Notes: a model not told the origin generated them from the sequence alone. Counted from the first letter of the stretch, positions 1 through 15,070 are shown. The stretch: DNA of 64,000 nucleotides from Straminergon stramineum (GCA_963920665.1 OY987263.1:27020547-27084546); one strand, 5' to 3'. Numbers and translations are program-made.

Positions 1-3000
1 CAACATTAAATTCTAAAATTAAAATGATTTCTATTGAAAATTTGTAATCAAGTCAAAACTAGAATATTATAATCTATCAAATGAAAGCAATAAGGCGTTT
101 TCTAAGTGATAAACATTTTCATAAGTCTACCCCTATATAAATGACATCCTTGAAGTCCAATAAGGTTTGGAAAAAATTCTATAATGAGTCTTATGTTAAG
201 AAATAAATTATAGAGAAAATATTTATAAATGGAATTAGTTCATCAAATATAAGAATTTACATCTTTGGGGCACTACTAGAAAGCGGTGACCAAAATAACA
301 AAAAATCAACAATTTTTTGTTGTTCTAGGCACTAGCGGTCACAACTTGATCAATTGAATAGAATTCTATAAAGACACCAATAGATTTTTGTTCTTCTAGA
401 TACTTCAAAAAAATTCTTGAACAAATCAACATAAATTCAATAAATTCTATAAGTAATAATTTCATAACAATAAACGCACATGCAAATTCAACTATGGTGC
501 ATTGGTTGAAAGATGTAGTTCACAAAGGCAAGGTCTTGAGTTCAAACTCCAGTGCCAACGTTTGATGATGTGGCAATCAATGCTACTAACTTGCCAGTTG
601 ACTGACATGCTTTGTTGGCAGTCAACACTATTGACATGGCAATTGACTATCTTATTGCGCTAGCAGTCGACGATGATAATGTTTTTTCTGGTAGTGTGGG
701 CATTTGCAATAAACACTTGTATCATTGTTTACCAAACATTGAGTTTTAAAGAATTTTTTAAGTTTCATTTTGAGAATAATGATCAAATATAGTTTAAATG
801 AACTACTATGAAAGGCATAGCAAATAAAGTTACGTAAACTAAATGATTCTTAATAAATTAACTTAGTAGAGTGTATTGATTCTTGAAAATATGTCTCACT
901 AGCAATTTTAGAGGTTGAAAGATCTACCAAGTATTCAATCTCAAGAATTTGGAGTCTAAATTTGGAGAAGATGCTTTGCTAAGAATGTACATTGTTAACT
1001 TTAACCAAAAGAATTTCAAATATATAGCAATTTTTTTCATTTAGGACATATGCAAGCTAGATTTCTTTTTCTACATGCACTTTTCTAGTAATTGAAAACT
1101 CAAATTTCTAGATTTTTTGGTATCCAACCATCTATACAAAGTTTTGAATAATGAATAGCCAATTTTTTATAAATGAAATTCAAAGTACCTTAACCAATAG
1201 AAAATATTAAAAAAATTATCAATATGACAATTGCAAACTAAGATGAGTCAATTTCCATCGTACACCCAAGCCCAAGCTACCCCCAGGTGCATGGAATGTT
1301 CAATTAGTGCTAGTTTTATACTAGAATATTCATTGATTCACAAAATATGATCTAGAAAATGCATCCTTTAAAACCTTTAAAAATTAATCTAAGGTTTTGA
1401 ACCTCAAAGTGAGATTTTAAATATTTCAGAACATTATTCTATTTAATTTTCTTATTATATATATATATATATATAATATTTTATTTTTCAGGTTTTCAGG
1501 TTTTTTTAATCAAGAAAATTCAATCTTTGCAATTATAAAGACCTAAATTATGAAAATTAGAAATTATCTCAATTGTTATCAATTAAACTTCTACATATGG
1601 TGCGTAGGAAGCATTGTAAAGGAACACACTTCTAATGTCAAGTTTTTCCATTTAGATCAATTAAAGATTTTTCATAGATTTTTTTAGCATAGTTATGTCT
1701 ATGGATAGACTTGGTTGATGAAAACTTTCTCTCATTCTCAATTCAATTTTCATTTTGTTGTAGGAGTTTTCAAAGTTCTTAAAATAGTACAAAGTTGTGC
1801 TCTATGGCAAAAAAATTTAACAAATGGCTTTCAAAAACTTAAAGTAACACTTCAATGAGCCTTATCATAGGCCAATTCAAGAGATGTGAGGTTCAAATTT
1901 TGTACTAAATTTTGGCCGCAAAATGGTTAAAATATTCTTTTAATTATGAAATTGGAGTTCATCAATCTATACTTTAACATAGAAAGGATCAAGATAGGAT
2001 TTTGGTAAGTTTAGATGCAATCAAATAGTACTTTTGATGTTTAAAAATATGGCATTTTTTGAAGCAATATGACTATAATCACTCAATATTACAAACATAC
2101 CAATTGTTTCAATGCCATCTAAACTTCCAAACTTAACCTCTAAAGGACCATTGTCCCTTCAAGGGACAAATGGGATTTTGGATAGGTACCTACGGTCTCA
2201 ATTTTTGTCCTGATTTTGGAAAACTTTTTATGAAGATAAAAAAAATTGATTAGCTTCCTAGGAATATAATTTATTTTTCATTCAATGCCTAAGAACAAAA
2301 GTTATGCCCAAATAAGCTCAAAACAAGAGAGAGGGGGAGCAAAAAAAATTCAAAAATTTGAGATTTAATTTTTTAATTGTTTGTCTTCATAGAATAAATT
2401 TTTTTCTACATATAAAGCTTTGATTCATTCCATGTGGATTTGTTATGAAAATATTGTAGACAATCTTGTTTGGGGGGCAATTAGAGCATCTTCTTGAAAA
2501 AATAACTTCTAGGATTCATTTTTTAATGCAAATTTTTCAATTTTTTCAAAAAAAAGGCCCACATGGTTTAATTCACTTGCTAGAATAATCTCTCCATTGG
2601 AATTAGTGCATTTGAATTCCATCTTAGAGATATTAATAATTGAGATTTTCCTTCTATCTTTTACCTACTTCTACTTAGCAATTTTTTTAAGAATCATTCT
2701 TTTTGTATTTTATTTCTTATCCTAGACTCTCAACTTAATTACCCACCACAAAGATTAAAAGCTCAAAACTCTGTAGTGCAAAAAAATTTAAGTTAAAAAT
2801 GTTCAAAGTCAAATAATATAGTCTTCCAATGTGTAGAAAAACTTGTTTTCTTCACTTTTAAATGGAGATATCTTGCAATCTGTGCGATCAAAAATTTTGA
2901 AATGTTTTCCACACATTCTCATACTAGTTAGGTGTAAGATCCTACGGTTAGATGTGAAAAAAATAAAATTTTCAAATATTTTTACTCTTTGATGTAGAAA

Positions 3001-5499
3001 TGGTTGTTTTGAGTGTTTTTTCATAGAAAAAGGCCTTGGTCTTGTAGGGGTTGATAACATTGAAGCCACAGTCAAATCTATAATTAAGGCCATATTCGTT
3101 AAAGTGAGACTATCTCTAGTCTCAAATTATCTTTAACTTTACATTTAGATGATAATAAGTGTTTGATATTGGATTTTTTTGGTGATTTAAGACTTCGATA
3201 TGTTAATACATTCACAAACCTTTGATTTTATAAAGGTTGATATGTTCATAAATTTTTTATTTGTTTGAATAGAGGTCTCAAATAATAGGGTTGAAGTTTC
3301 AAAATATCCATTTTGTCTCAATTTAACAAATATGGCCATTATTGTGCCAACCTTTTGTATTCTCTTCATCTATATTATGTTTCAATTCTATTTTTCATTG
3401 CTTTCATTTTAGTTGCCAATTATCCTTTTTTCTATTTTCAAAATGGTTTCCAAAGATTCTTTCTAAATACCAAAATTTGTCTAAAAACATCTGAAATTTC
3501 AACAAATGTCTTCAAATTCTAAATCTTTAGTTAATTGGTTGTCATTGGTAGCAAAGAGAGAAGAGGAACCTTGTTTTTTGTATTATTTGCATTTATTTTC
3601 TTTCCATTGTGTTTATTCATTGTGTTTATTTATTAATAATTAATAATATAGAAGGATTTTTCTTTTCTTTTTTGCACTATTAGTGACAATTATATTCAAA
3701 AAATGAAAATTCTAAATCCTAGAAAAGACACGAATATAGAAATTGAGAATTGTTAAATTTTTTTGTTAACTTGAGAATTTTTGCCTATATATTTGTAAAT
3801 TTATGAATGAATGAATGTTTTCAGTTTAAATAATAGTTAATTTTTAGTATTTAAATTTATGATTGTATGATAATTTTGGATTTCTTAACTCATAGTATTG
3901 CTAAAGAGTAGGATCTAACTTGATGGAGCATGTTTCAAATGGTTACAACCTATTGAATTGAAGATGAGTGGACGAAGTTCAAAGGTCTAGAGGCCTAATG
4001 CATTGTAGATAAATACACACAAAATGAAGTGGACTTTAAACAGCTACCATTGTAATCAATCATTCAATCTTCTATCAAAGGGATAGAATCCAAATGCAAT
4101 GTAGATGTAGAGATAGGTGAAAAGATATGTTTTGGCCACATATCCAAACTCAAAATGAACAAAATGATTATTGGAGGATATTTCGGGACTCTAAGAGATC
4201 GTTTCAAGGTTGTTCCCTAGCACAAGGTTGTCATATATTAAATACTGAATATTTTTAAAATTAATTAATTAATATTATCTGATGTGACAATCTCCTAACC
4301 ATGTTAGATATTTGATGTAGTAGAGTTCCCATGTTCCCTATGGTTTGAAGACTCATAGTCTCTTTGAGGCCTAAAGAATCATCTAATGAGACAAACATAC
4401 TATCAATACAATCATCATTTCAAATTATACAACTTTGACCATTTAGGTTTAAATTTTCATTGCTTTTAGTTGTACAACTAAGTTACAAACAAACCCTATG
4501 TACATCAATGCATAAATAAATAAATGTAAATTGGAAAATTATTAAACTAAGCTTCAATCTAAATATCTTTGTTGGATTAAAAAGTTTTAAAGTTTCGAAG
4601 TGTTGAATTTTCATATTTTTTGTATCATAGTATTTAATGAGTTTCCAATTTTTTTCTCAAATGTAAAAGATAGGCAATTTCAAGTTTTGAATTTTAGGTG
4701 TGTTAGACTTTCAAAATATCAAATATCAAATCCTAATAGATTTATAAGTTATAAATTAGAATTTGATACTAGATAATTTTGAAAATCTGAAAAACTGAAA
4801 ATTGTAATTTTAAAGCTTATATATATTTGGAATCTACATAATATTTAATATTCTTAAATAATACTCCATTTGTGAAAAGTAATTCTAGTATTGACTTTAG
4901 GGTCAGAGTTATTTGTGCTTTTATGTTTATATTGTCAATTTGTGAAATTTTAATGGATATGGAGTTCTATTGAGTTGAAAGGAGCATAATATTTTTGAAA
5001 GGAACCAAGAAAACAACATTGGTGAAGTTACTACTATTGAAGCTCTATAATTTGAAGATAGTAAACATTTTAAATTTTTCTTCATCTAATCTACAATATA
5101 TTAGTTGTATGAGCAACAATGCTAATATTTGAGCCCAAGAATGCGAGTTTGTAAGCATTGAGCCTACATTATAGGTACCTATAATATATATACTACACAC
5201 TATAGAAGGTGTATGTATCATAAACACCTATAGTATAGGTATTTATAACATATATACTCTATAATCATAAATGATTTCTATGGTATATATACCTATAACA
5301 TAGGTGTGTAGTATTCTAGGCTTATGGACTTACACTCCTATACTTACATAATAGCAACCCTCACCATATGAGATATATAGGTTAGGTACTTAGTTTAAAT
5401 CCTCCTATTTTATAATATTTTAATTTTATAAATTATTATATTATAATATAAAGTAACAATATATTGTATTATATTGTTGTATGAAATGACATATTAACT
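1..5499. other. AT-rich gene-free DNA
   Basis: No reading frame here looks like a gene: the longest are below 100 codons, with low-complexity composition and no recognisable motif. The stretch holds poly-A/T runs, a short (AT)n run near 1456-1475, a small palindrome at 2150-2166, and small AT-rich palindromes around 5170-5330 built on a TAGGTACCTA-like core. One tRNA-like SINE head is listed separately at 497-565. Confidence 0.6.
497..565 (+). repeat. tRNA-like SINE head (tentative)
   Basis: A short segment resembles the internal RNA polymerase III promoter of a tRNA-derived SINE. An A-box-like TGGTGCATTGGTTG is followed about 30 bp later by a B-box-like GAGTTCAAACTCC near 537-549, which could form a tRNA T-arm. 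There is no cloverleaf good enough to call a tRNA gene, and no clear tail or target-site duplication was found. It may be an old SINE fragment or a chance match. Confidence 0.3.
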
Positions 5500-6866
5500 T
5501 AAGGTTATACTACTATTGGAAGATTAAACAAACCACTTTTATATTATAGTTGTATGAACAAACATATTAACTTTATATTATCATTATGTGAACATTGTGT
5601 TAAGTTTATATTACCATTGTACAAACATACATGTTAACTTTACATTACCATTATACGAATAGACATGTTAACCTTATATTGATACTGTATGAAAAGACAT
5701 CAAGTAAGTGTAAGAGTTAATTTTATATTACCATTGTATGAAAAGACGTCAAGCAAGTGCATGACTTAATTTTATATTATTGTTGTAGGAAAAGACGTCA
5801 AGTAAGTGCATTAGTCTAAACAACTAGCAAGTGGATGAATGAACTTTATACTATCATTGCGAGAAAAGACGTCAAGCAAGTGCATAGGTTTGAATAGCTA
5901 GCAAGTGCATGAGTTAACTTTATGTTACCATTGTATGAAAAGACATCAAGCAAGTGCATGACTTAATTTTATATTATTGTTGTAAGAAAAGATGTCAAGT
6001 AAGTGCATTAGTCTAAACAACTAGCAAGTGGATGAGTTAACTTTATACTACCATTGCAAGAAAAGACGTCAAGCAAGTATATAGGTTTGAACAGCTAGCA
6101 AGTGCATGAGTTAACTTTATATTACCATTGCAAGAAAAGACATCAAGCAAGTGCATGAGTTAATTTTATATTACCATTACAAGAAAAGACCTCAAGCAAG
6201 TGCATGAGTTAACTTTATATTACCGTTGCATGGAAAAGACATCAACGCAAGTGCATGAGTCTCAACGGCTACCAAGTGCATGAGTTAACTTTATATTATC
6301 GTTGCAAGAAAAGACGTCAAGCAAGTGTGTGAGTCTCAACGGCTACCAAGTGCACGAGTTAACTTTATATTACCATTGCAAGAAAAGACATCAAGCAAGT
6401 GCGTGAGTCTAAACGGCTAGCAAGTGCATGAGTTAACTTTATATTACCATTGCAAGAAAAGACGTCAAGCAAGTGCCTGAGTCTAAACGGCTAGCAAGTG
6501 CATGAGTTAACTTTATATTACCATTGCAAGAAAAGACATCAAGCAAGTATGTGAGTCTAAACAGCTAGCAAGTACATGAGTTAACTTTATATTACTATTG
6601 CAAGAAAAGACATCAAGCAAGTACATGAGTCTAAACGGCTAGCAAGTGCATGAGTTAACTTTATATTACCATTGCAAGAAAAGACATCAAGCAAGTATGT
6701 GAGTCTAAACAGCTAGCAAGTACATGAGTTAACTTTATGTTACCATTGTAAGAAAAGACATCAAGCAAGTGCATAAATCTAAATGGCTAGGAAGTGCATG
6801 AGTTAATTTTATATTATTGTTGTAAGAAAAGATGTCAAGCAAGTGCGTCAGTCTAAACGGCTAGTC
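5500..6866 (+). repeat. Large tandem array (49 + 25 bp units)
   Basis: Direct repeats dominate this stretch. A unit contains GACGTCAAGCAAGTGCATGAG, an optional TCTAAACGGCTAGCAAGTGCATGAG segment, then TTAACTTTATATTACCATTGCAAGAAAA. Successive GACATC/GACGTC sites are 74 bp apart (for example 6461 and 6535) where the optional segment is present and about 49-50 bp apart where it is absent (for example 6130-6230). The optional 25-bp part is itself a diverged copy of the AGCAAGTGCATGAG half. Units near 5500-5700 are the most degenerate and those at 6300-6700 the most uniform. No conserved reading frame runs through it, so it is a minisatellite and not a repeat protein. Confidence 0.9.
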
Positions 6867-9800
6867 ACCCAAAACATAATATAGGGAACATGGGTCAAAG
6901 AAAAGAATGGACAAACAAACAATCACGAGGATTCAAAATTTATAGAAAGTCATTCATACCAGGTGAAAGTAATGTCATGTAGTGTAGCTACAAAGGATCA
7001 CATGACTTCTTGAAAAATCATAAATATATCCTACAAATGTAAGGCCCATAGCTTAGGGGCAAAATATCACCAAAATGATTCATCCACTATCCACTTACTT
7101 TGGATTTACTATATGAATTAAAGGAGATAGAAACTATGTTTTTTTTGCATAATTGCACTATCCATTAATTGTATTTAGCCATTTGGCCTCGTGCCAAAGG
7201 CTCATATCGCCACTTAGTTGGATAAGCGTAATGATCTCAAATGTTGTGACATTCTAAACAAAGTTGCCAAATCTTAGCCATCATATTCAACTTTTGGCCT
7301 CTAATTTGTACTTCAACATCCAATACCCTAATGCATATTCCCCAATGCACTTGTATGTCACCATATTATTCTCTTATACAAACAAATTAGAAGCTAAGAC
7401 CTCTATCAAGGTTTGGCGCCTGTAGCCAAGATTTTGAAAGTTTCATTATGATATATCATCTATTTTTTATAATATTAATTAATATTAATAAAAAAATAAA
7501 GATTTTTTGTATTAACTATTAAATTTTTTGAAATCAGTTTATTATTTATTATTTATTAAAATAAATACATATTTATTATTACTTTATGTATCAAGCTAAT
7601 TTAGAAGGAATATGCTTCAAAAGAAATTCTATATTTTATATTAATTTGCAAGTTGTTTTCTTCACCATATTTCTATTGAAATCTTTATATATTACTTAGA
7701 TGTATATGCTTTTTTCTATCAATTTATATACAAAATATTTTTACAAGATGTATGTATGTTAATAACTATTCTATATGAAATTATACTATTTCAATATACA
7801 TCTTCTTAGAACATTTGCAAAAAGATTGATTCATAAAGAATTGAATGAATATCTTAATGACTTTTTAGTTGTTAAGAAGAAGAAAAATAAGGTAGTTTTG
7901 GAAACATCAAGTGAATAGCAATTACATCATAAATTCACACTCCAATTTGAATGAAGGATTTTTTTGTTTGGTAATTGAACTCTAAAATACAAATTTATTA
8001 TGCTATATATATAAAAGACAATAAATCATTAGATGGGATTCAGCTGCCTTAGAGGGCCATTTCAAGCCAGTTCCCAAGTTGAGAACCAGTCAGGGTTGGC
8101 GACAATTTAAAAATATTAAAAATTTATTTTAAATTAAAATAATTATTGAAGATAGTTTGTCACAAAAAATAAAAATAATGAGGTACAAATTAATAATAAA
8201 TAGAAAATCATGAACTAAACTCCTCCCCTATAAATTGGCAATTTTTTAGGACTTGATGGTGATCAATTTCATCCAAAAAGTGAAGTCAAAACCATCTTCA
8301 ATGTTTAGAAGTATGAGTGCACGGAAGCCCTAATTGCACAAATATGGAAGCCATAAAATAATGTATTTTTAGATTTTCTTTGGTAGGCACATGTCCTCCT
8401 ACTATGGGAATAGACCAAAAAAATTTGAGCTCTAGATCATTAATTTGGGTACTCTTGAGTACTAAAAAACCTTGACCTTCAAAGTGTGACAAGTTAGCAA
8501 AATTGAATTTTAAATATATAATGATTTTTAATTTTTTTAAAATATAAGGGATATAATTATAATCAAATTAACCATCTCCAACAAAAATTCCAAGTTCATG
8601 AGGTTCTACCTTCAAAAGTTCTAATAGAAAACAATTCTATCACTCTGAATGTGATGTAAAATGAGACCAGTCTTTCTTGCAATCACCTATCACTGCATTC
8701 CTTTAATTGTCGCTAAACTTCAATAATTAAAAACATGTTGAGGCCAAAAATTAATTTGGAAATTTTAAATTCTTACCAACATACATCTACTATAAAGATG
8801 GATATGTCATTTCCATACTTTCCTCATCAATGTCTATGTATATTCATAATTCACTAATGTTTATAAGCTTAGCAAAATTAATATCTTCCAAGGATGGATA
8901 GAAGTAGCCACATGATTAAAAGTTCATCCAAAATTATCACTACTATTTAGAAAAAAGCTAAATCATTAAAAGAAATGTTGTTGAAGTCTATCTTAGCTAT
9001 GATTTAATGGTTGTCAATAGTAATTCTGTTTGTCTATATTTTTTATATTGGAACATAAAAAATATTCTATTATTAGGCAAATGTTACAAATCCAAAACCT
9101 TCATCCAATAAATACACCCGGTAAGAATTACATCCCAAGCCTTCTATAGAAATGAGAAAATACATGCAACTAAGTGAAATCAAAGGTTTGAATTATACCA
9201 AATTTGGAGGTGAGGGGGTCAAATTTTTGAAGATTTGAATTAACTGAAATCAAAAAATCTTTGGAAAATGAGAGTTCATGGATTGCAAGAAAGGCACATT
9301 TTTTCTCGTATGGCATCAAAAGATTTCAAATTTTCAAAATTATAGTTAGGCCTCCCTTCAAGGATGTGGATTTGACGGAAATTCTAGAGTCCTTGTTGAG
9401 AAGCACTATTTTGTACTAATACTTTCTTATAAAAATTGATGAATTAATTATTCTTTCATCATTTCATTCCCTCTTGGATTTTCACACCAATCTAAAAGAG
9501 GGCATTTCAATGGCAAATAAAGAGGCTTGGAGAAGAAGACTCACCTATTTCTTGTATCCCTCATTTTGGTGTAAAATAGGCCTAAGATCAATAACAACCA
9601 ATGAATTAGATGCTTTTGTTTAAACTATCACTATTTGCCAGTCGAGTTTATAGTTCATCCTTCTTTTCCTATTCTAGATTTTATCAAATGTTTTACAAGG
9701 TTTAGGCAATTGCTAGTAATTTTAGGGTTTATAATGTGGCTTACAAGGTTTGATCACTTGCTAAAATTTGACTCTCAATTTATTTGCATATAAAATTTAC

Positions 9801-12800
9801 ATTTTTGAATGTGCATTTTTGGTACTAAAGTGAAAATATAATTTGTGCACACATACAAGTCTAGGTGCATTTTCCATATATTTTTGAATGACATGGCCCT
9901 AAAATTCAATTTTTGGAATTATTGAAGAACTTGTGAAGAATTGACAATTAACAATTTTTTTGGCACTTGAGTATATTCATCCTTGAGAGCAATGGCATAA
10001 AATATCATCTTTTAGGCCATAAAAATTGTATTTTAAAACTTTGTTCCTTCTCTCTTTTAATTGTTACAATACAATAATCCATTCTTTGGATTGTAGAAAA
10101 GAAACATTCTTGAAACTTTGATGAATTTTATTGATATTTTTGGGTGTTTTATTTTTTTCAATGGGATCATAGTACCATAATCAATGCGCAAGATTGGCAT
10201 TCTTTACCTAATGTTTATTCAATGTCCAAAAACTAAAAATATTCTAGGAATATCCTAAAATGTTTTCTTTTTGCCCATATAAAAAAAATTCTAAGAATTC
10301 TGCAACCATTTTTAGAATTATTTTTTGATGACCTTGATAATTAGACATAGTAATATAAGGTGCACAACTTTTTCAGAAAGGAGATTCAAATTTTGATTGT
10401 ATGGAAGGCTAGTTGCAATCCTAGCATTTTCTAGATACTAATAGATGAAAACTAAATTCAATATACTCTAATTCTCATTGAATTTGGAAGTTGAAATACC
10501 CCCACTAACATATAGTTAAAAGAAACACTAACTTTTTAGAGTTTCAACTTATGAATCTCACAAATGATAAGGAATTTGAGCTTGAAACTTTCTCTATGTG
10601 TTTTATATGAAGTTGAGATCTAAGACTTATGGTTAAAATTGTCATTGTTTATATTTGTTTCATTGAAATATCTTGACACAAAAATCATCTTTTCTACATT
10701 TAGAGGGGCTCAAAATGTAAAGGAATTTTAGAGATTAAAGACCTCTCAAGTAAATTTTTCAAGTCAAGTAGAAGTGAAGGAGCTACTATTTTTAGCCTCT
10801 TTAGATGATGGCACCCCCCTTGAAGATGACGCTCATTTTGTAATTAAATGACAAAACAATCAAACATTGTTTTTTAGTCAATGTAATTGTATGATGTGTG
10901 AGAAGTTTGTATTGCAAATAACTCTAAGAAAATCAATTCAAAATTACTCATCAACATGAGATATCATAAAAAGATACAACATGATTGTTTGCGCTATAAA
11001 GTTATACATTTGAGTTGACTTTTTAAATTGAAAATGTGTATACAAAAATTAATCTCCAATTGAACTTTACATAATTGGATGTAATTATCTTCATATGTAT
11101 ACCCCATAAGGCTCGGGCTTTGCTTATTGCTATACTTCTAAGGGGATCTTTTGTATAGTTACAACGGTAGTGTGTTTTCAATTCATATCATCAGCCCAAA
11201 TAGGAGTTGGAAATAAAACTTAGAAGACAAAATATACTAACTTGAGATTAACAAAATGGACATGTCTTTATTCAGAAAACACTTACAAGGAGGATATGAT
11301 TGTATCCATTTCTAAACCAAAGACTAAGCGTATACTTGAGAATGCCTCTAAATACTTAACCTTTGTGCTATAGCTTGGCTAAAGGAACCCAAACACCATC
11401 CACTTTTGGCTACAACATCCACATTTACTTCAACCACCTATTAAAGGATTTGACTTCATCCGAAATAATCGTTTAGGGTATTACATTGATTTGCACATAA
11501 TGCATAAAACTAACAACTAACATTTACAAAATCATTTAGTTTAAAAATTACATCTTTGTATTTCAATAGTGTTTATAAACCTTATATCTCAATGGTCATA
11601 AAATCTATTGGTAGCAAAAAGATCTCCTATTAGTGCATATTACAAAATGAACTTACATATGGTTATAACTTTTTACAATGGAAGGATATTTCTACCATGC
11701 CTTAGATTGATTTTCTATAAATTTTCAAGTTTATTTAGAATTTCTTTCTAATCAATAATAAAAAGTGTTTAAAATTACAAATAACAATTTCAATAATTAT
11801 TGTAATCTTTAAGTAAGATTTTACTCTTCATTATTGAAAGCATTATTAGACTCAAAGTTTAGTGATCCAACAAAATTAAATGGATACATTTTTATGTCCT
11901 GGGAGGCCCTTGTCCCCTACCAATTTTTTCTATGGACCAAGTTTGATACTTTTTATTCCTTACTTCACCACCAAGGTGCAAACTAAATAAATGAATCATA
12001 TTAAAGAAGCTTCAAGGAGGGTGATAAACTCTATTAATAGAAAGAAATTGAATTCAATAATTTTGAATAATGAAAACATATTTTGAAAGTTTCTATCATC
12101 ATCTATTAGCTTTTAGGGTATATTTGTATTTGATACTTAAGGTTAAGGTACTTCACCTTGCTTTAATCCTCTACATTAATTTGACTTAATAGTGCATGTT
12201 ACAAAATAAATGGACATATGGTCATTACTCTTTTTGAGGGGGAAATACTTATATCCTTACAGAAAAATTCTTCCTTTGTAAAAAATTGTAAGTAACCATT
12301 TATAAATTCATATGCACTAATAGGAAAAATCAATGTAGTTTTAGCAATTGCCATCCAATGTGGATGAATATTTGCATTATCTTTAAAGTCAATTCATCAT
12401 ATGAGTATTTTTTCAATAACTAATCAAGAAAAATGCATATAAATAATCACAACTATATAACTTAAGTCAATTTTATTAGTGTAACTTTAATTAGTGCAAG
12501 ACCTTCACACTAATTGAATGGATTTTAGATGGATGTGGTTTGACTAGAGTAAACATTTGAAAGAAATTTTGATGGAAATTGGATGAAAGTTGGATGGAAG
12601 TTGCATGAAAATTATTGTTTGTTTGAAATAGTATGAAAATAGTATATTGTATTGTGCAAGTTAGGGTCATTTACAACAATAGTTTGCTGGAATACTTTAC
12701 TTTTCAAAATTGAATGGTTTGACAAGCTTAAAATCACATTTCAGTATTTGGGCACTTTAGGCTATAACTTTTTTCACTTTTCATCTACCACAATTCTTTT

Positions 12801-14351
12801 GATTTTGGTTGTTGTAAATTTTCTTAATTTTGCAACATTGTATCTTTTATTAATTAATGTTTTTTTATTACTACTTTTTTTCTTGGTTGTTTTGTTTTTT
12901 CAACTCAAAAATGCTCATTAATTCAATGTTTTAGAGTTTTTCGTTATTCATAAGAAATTTCCTATATATTTTGAATTTTTCAGAAATTAGACAATATGGA
13001 AGAAAATTTTCTACATCCTTTAAGACATCTCACCTGTAATATCTAAAAACTTCGAACATTTCAAGAAAAATATGTCACTAAGGATACATCACTACATAAT
13101 GTTGATTTTATACAAAATATTGTAAACTTTCATATTACTTATAACATTAAAGAGCAATGATAGCTAGAGCTCACCCTTTGTGAATAATGTTTTTTTAATT
13201 TGTTGGATGCGCTTTTCTAAGTCACTATCCTTTATAACAAATAAATCATTTGCTTAGAATGTTGTTTGATTATTTAGGTCCATGATATGAATTCTTCAGC
13301 TAATTCATGCTACAATGCTCCTTGTAAATTTGCATAGTTTATAAATTAGTATTAGTGTTATAATTAATAGGCGCAATAATCAATGTGAGTAGTGTATTTT
13401 GCACATAATAATTGCACATAATTGTGTCTTGTTTCTAAAAGAATTACTATAGAGTTATGCCAAATGTGTACAACCTCTATGTGTGGGACTAAAGGATTGA
13501 TATTTGGTACATGTAATTATATTTAGCACTTTTCAAATCTATAGTATATTTTTATAGTGTCCAAAAGATGGAAAGCTAAAAGAATCTAATATTTGTTTGT
13601 GATTGATGATAAGATTCCCAAAAGAAATTGACAATTTAATTATAAAAACCATAATAGATTATTTATTCAAGATATTTTAGATGCAATTATCTACTTACCT
13701 TATATAAAGGAGTTAGACCCAAACTTGACCCAAACCTAATTGCATACTTTAGTTTGAAAACCACTTGCATCATATTGCATCATAATATAGTGTAACATTA
13801 CAACATTTCGCATTATGTCAACTCAAAGTGCAACTCAAGTTGAAAGTGTTGAACTTAGGTTGAAAAGTTGCAATTTTATGTTTTTGATGAAGAACCACTT
13901 TGCAATTACTACACTTTAAAAAAGATACATTCTTTTGGTATCAACATCTAGAGGGATGCTTTGGATTACCATTGCAATTGTGTAGAGAGACCCATAAATT
14001 GATTCAAAATGAAGGAAAATAGTCCTCTCACCCTAGGGACAATAATCATTGGCCAACAATATTATTTACAACTTTGGCCACCAAAAAGAATCGATTTTTC
14101 CTCCAAAACGAGATGACCCAAATACATATGAAAACTTCTTAGATTTCCAATTTCCATTATCCCCCAAATTTATAAATCTGATAAGTCTACATACGTGCAA
14201 CAACTAAGGGGACAACAATGAACGCCTACAATTGTAGGGAGGAGATTCATTTTCATTCAAAAAAACAAAAAGCAATATATATTTTTATATCACTACCAAT
14301 GAAAGACTAACACTCGGACAACAAAGAAGTTACAAATTAGATTTGAAAGAA
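6867..14351. other. AT-rich gene-free DNA
   Basis: No coding sequence can be supported. Frames such as 12652-12921 are T-rich low-complexity translations without start context or homology. No tRNA, no long inverted repeat and no retrotransposon protein motif was recognised on either strand. Confidence 0.55.
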
Positions 14352-14494
14352 TTAACTCTAAAAGGAAGTAGCCCCCATGACCAAGGCAATGAGCAAAATT
14401 GCTCCAATTATTGGACCAATAGGTGCATTTTGTTTTTCTACAGTCAACATTGAAGTCATCCATTGGACACGAAACATCCGTGTGTAACGTTTAA
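14352..14494. mobile_element. TTAA-bounded MITE, ~145-bp family
   Basis: A 143-bp segment starts TTAACTCTAAAAGGA and ends CGTGTGTAACGTTTAA. Its interior (CCATGACCAAGG...AATTGCTCCAATT...GGTGCATT...TCATCCATTGGACAC) matches the interior of 48222-48370 in order and spacing, so the two are copies of one dispersed family. It has no coding capacity. Its right-hand TTAA is also the left-hand TTAA of the next element. Confidence 0.55.
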
Positions 14495-15070
14495 CCCCTA
14501 AGCACTCCAACATCCATTTTCTGAACGATGAACAAATTAAAATTGGAGTTTCATCCTCTTAACTATTTGGATGAAAGTTATTCTAATTTGTGGAGATATG
14601 TTATGAAGTTGTTGTCCTATCTAAGGGTTGGATTTGGTGTTACTAGAGTACATATTTTTCAAAAATTACAAATGTTCAAGTAGGTCAAGTGTTCAAATTG
14701 CATTGACTTTAGTTCAAACCTAGATTTGCCATAATGAGGTTATAGATTTCAAGAACACAAAAATTTCAAAAAATCACCATGTGAAGAGAACCTCATTTCA
14801 AATCCATTCCAACAAATTTTACTCAAAAAATGATAATATTTTGCTTGTAATCAAATTTTGAAGGAATTTTGGAATCTCTCTTTCAAAATTTATTAAAAAA
14901 AAAGATAGATGATAGCATTGGTGAATCTAACTGTACAGATGGAATCTAAAAATCAAATTGTACAACTTTTGTTTGTATGTCAATTCCAAATTCTGCCTCT
15001 ATATAGCACTTTATAATGATTTTTCTCAAATCATCAATTCTAAAGATGATTCTGGACATTTAGGGGTTAA
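14491..15070 (+). mobile_element. TTAA-bounded element, ~580-bp family
   Basis: The segment begins TTAACCCCTAAGCACTCC and ends GGACATTTAGGGGTTAA, so the outer 11 bases are inverted repeats (TTAACCCCTAA). The full length is matched, in reverse orientation, by 59632-60603 once the insertion inside that copy is removed. Two dispersed copies with the same ends and inverted terminal bases mark it as a non-autonomous DNA element. The target duplication could be TTAA (piggyBac-like) or the central TA (Tc1/mariner-like). Confidence 0.65.

Noticed and set aside
12652..12921. 89-codon hydrophobic frame
   Set aside because: Phe/Leu-rich translation of T-rich DNA with no start context, introns or homology; a chance frame.
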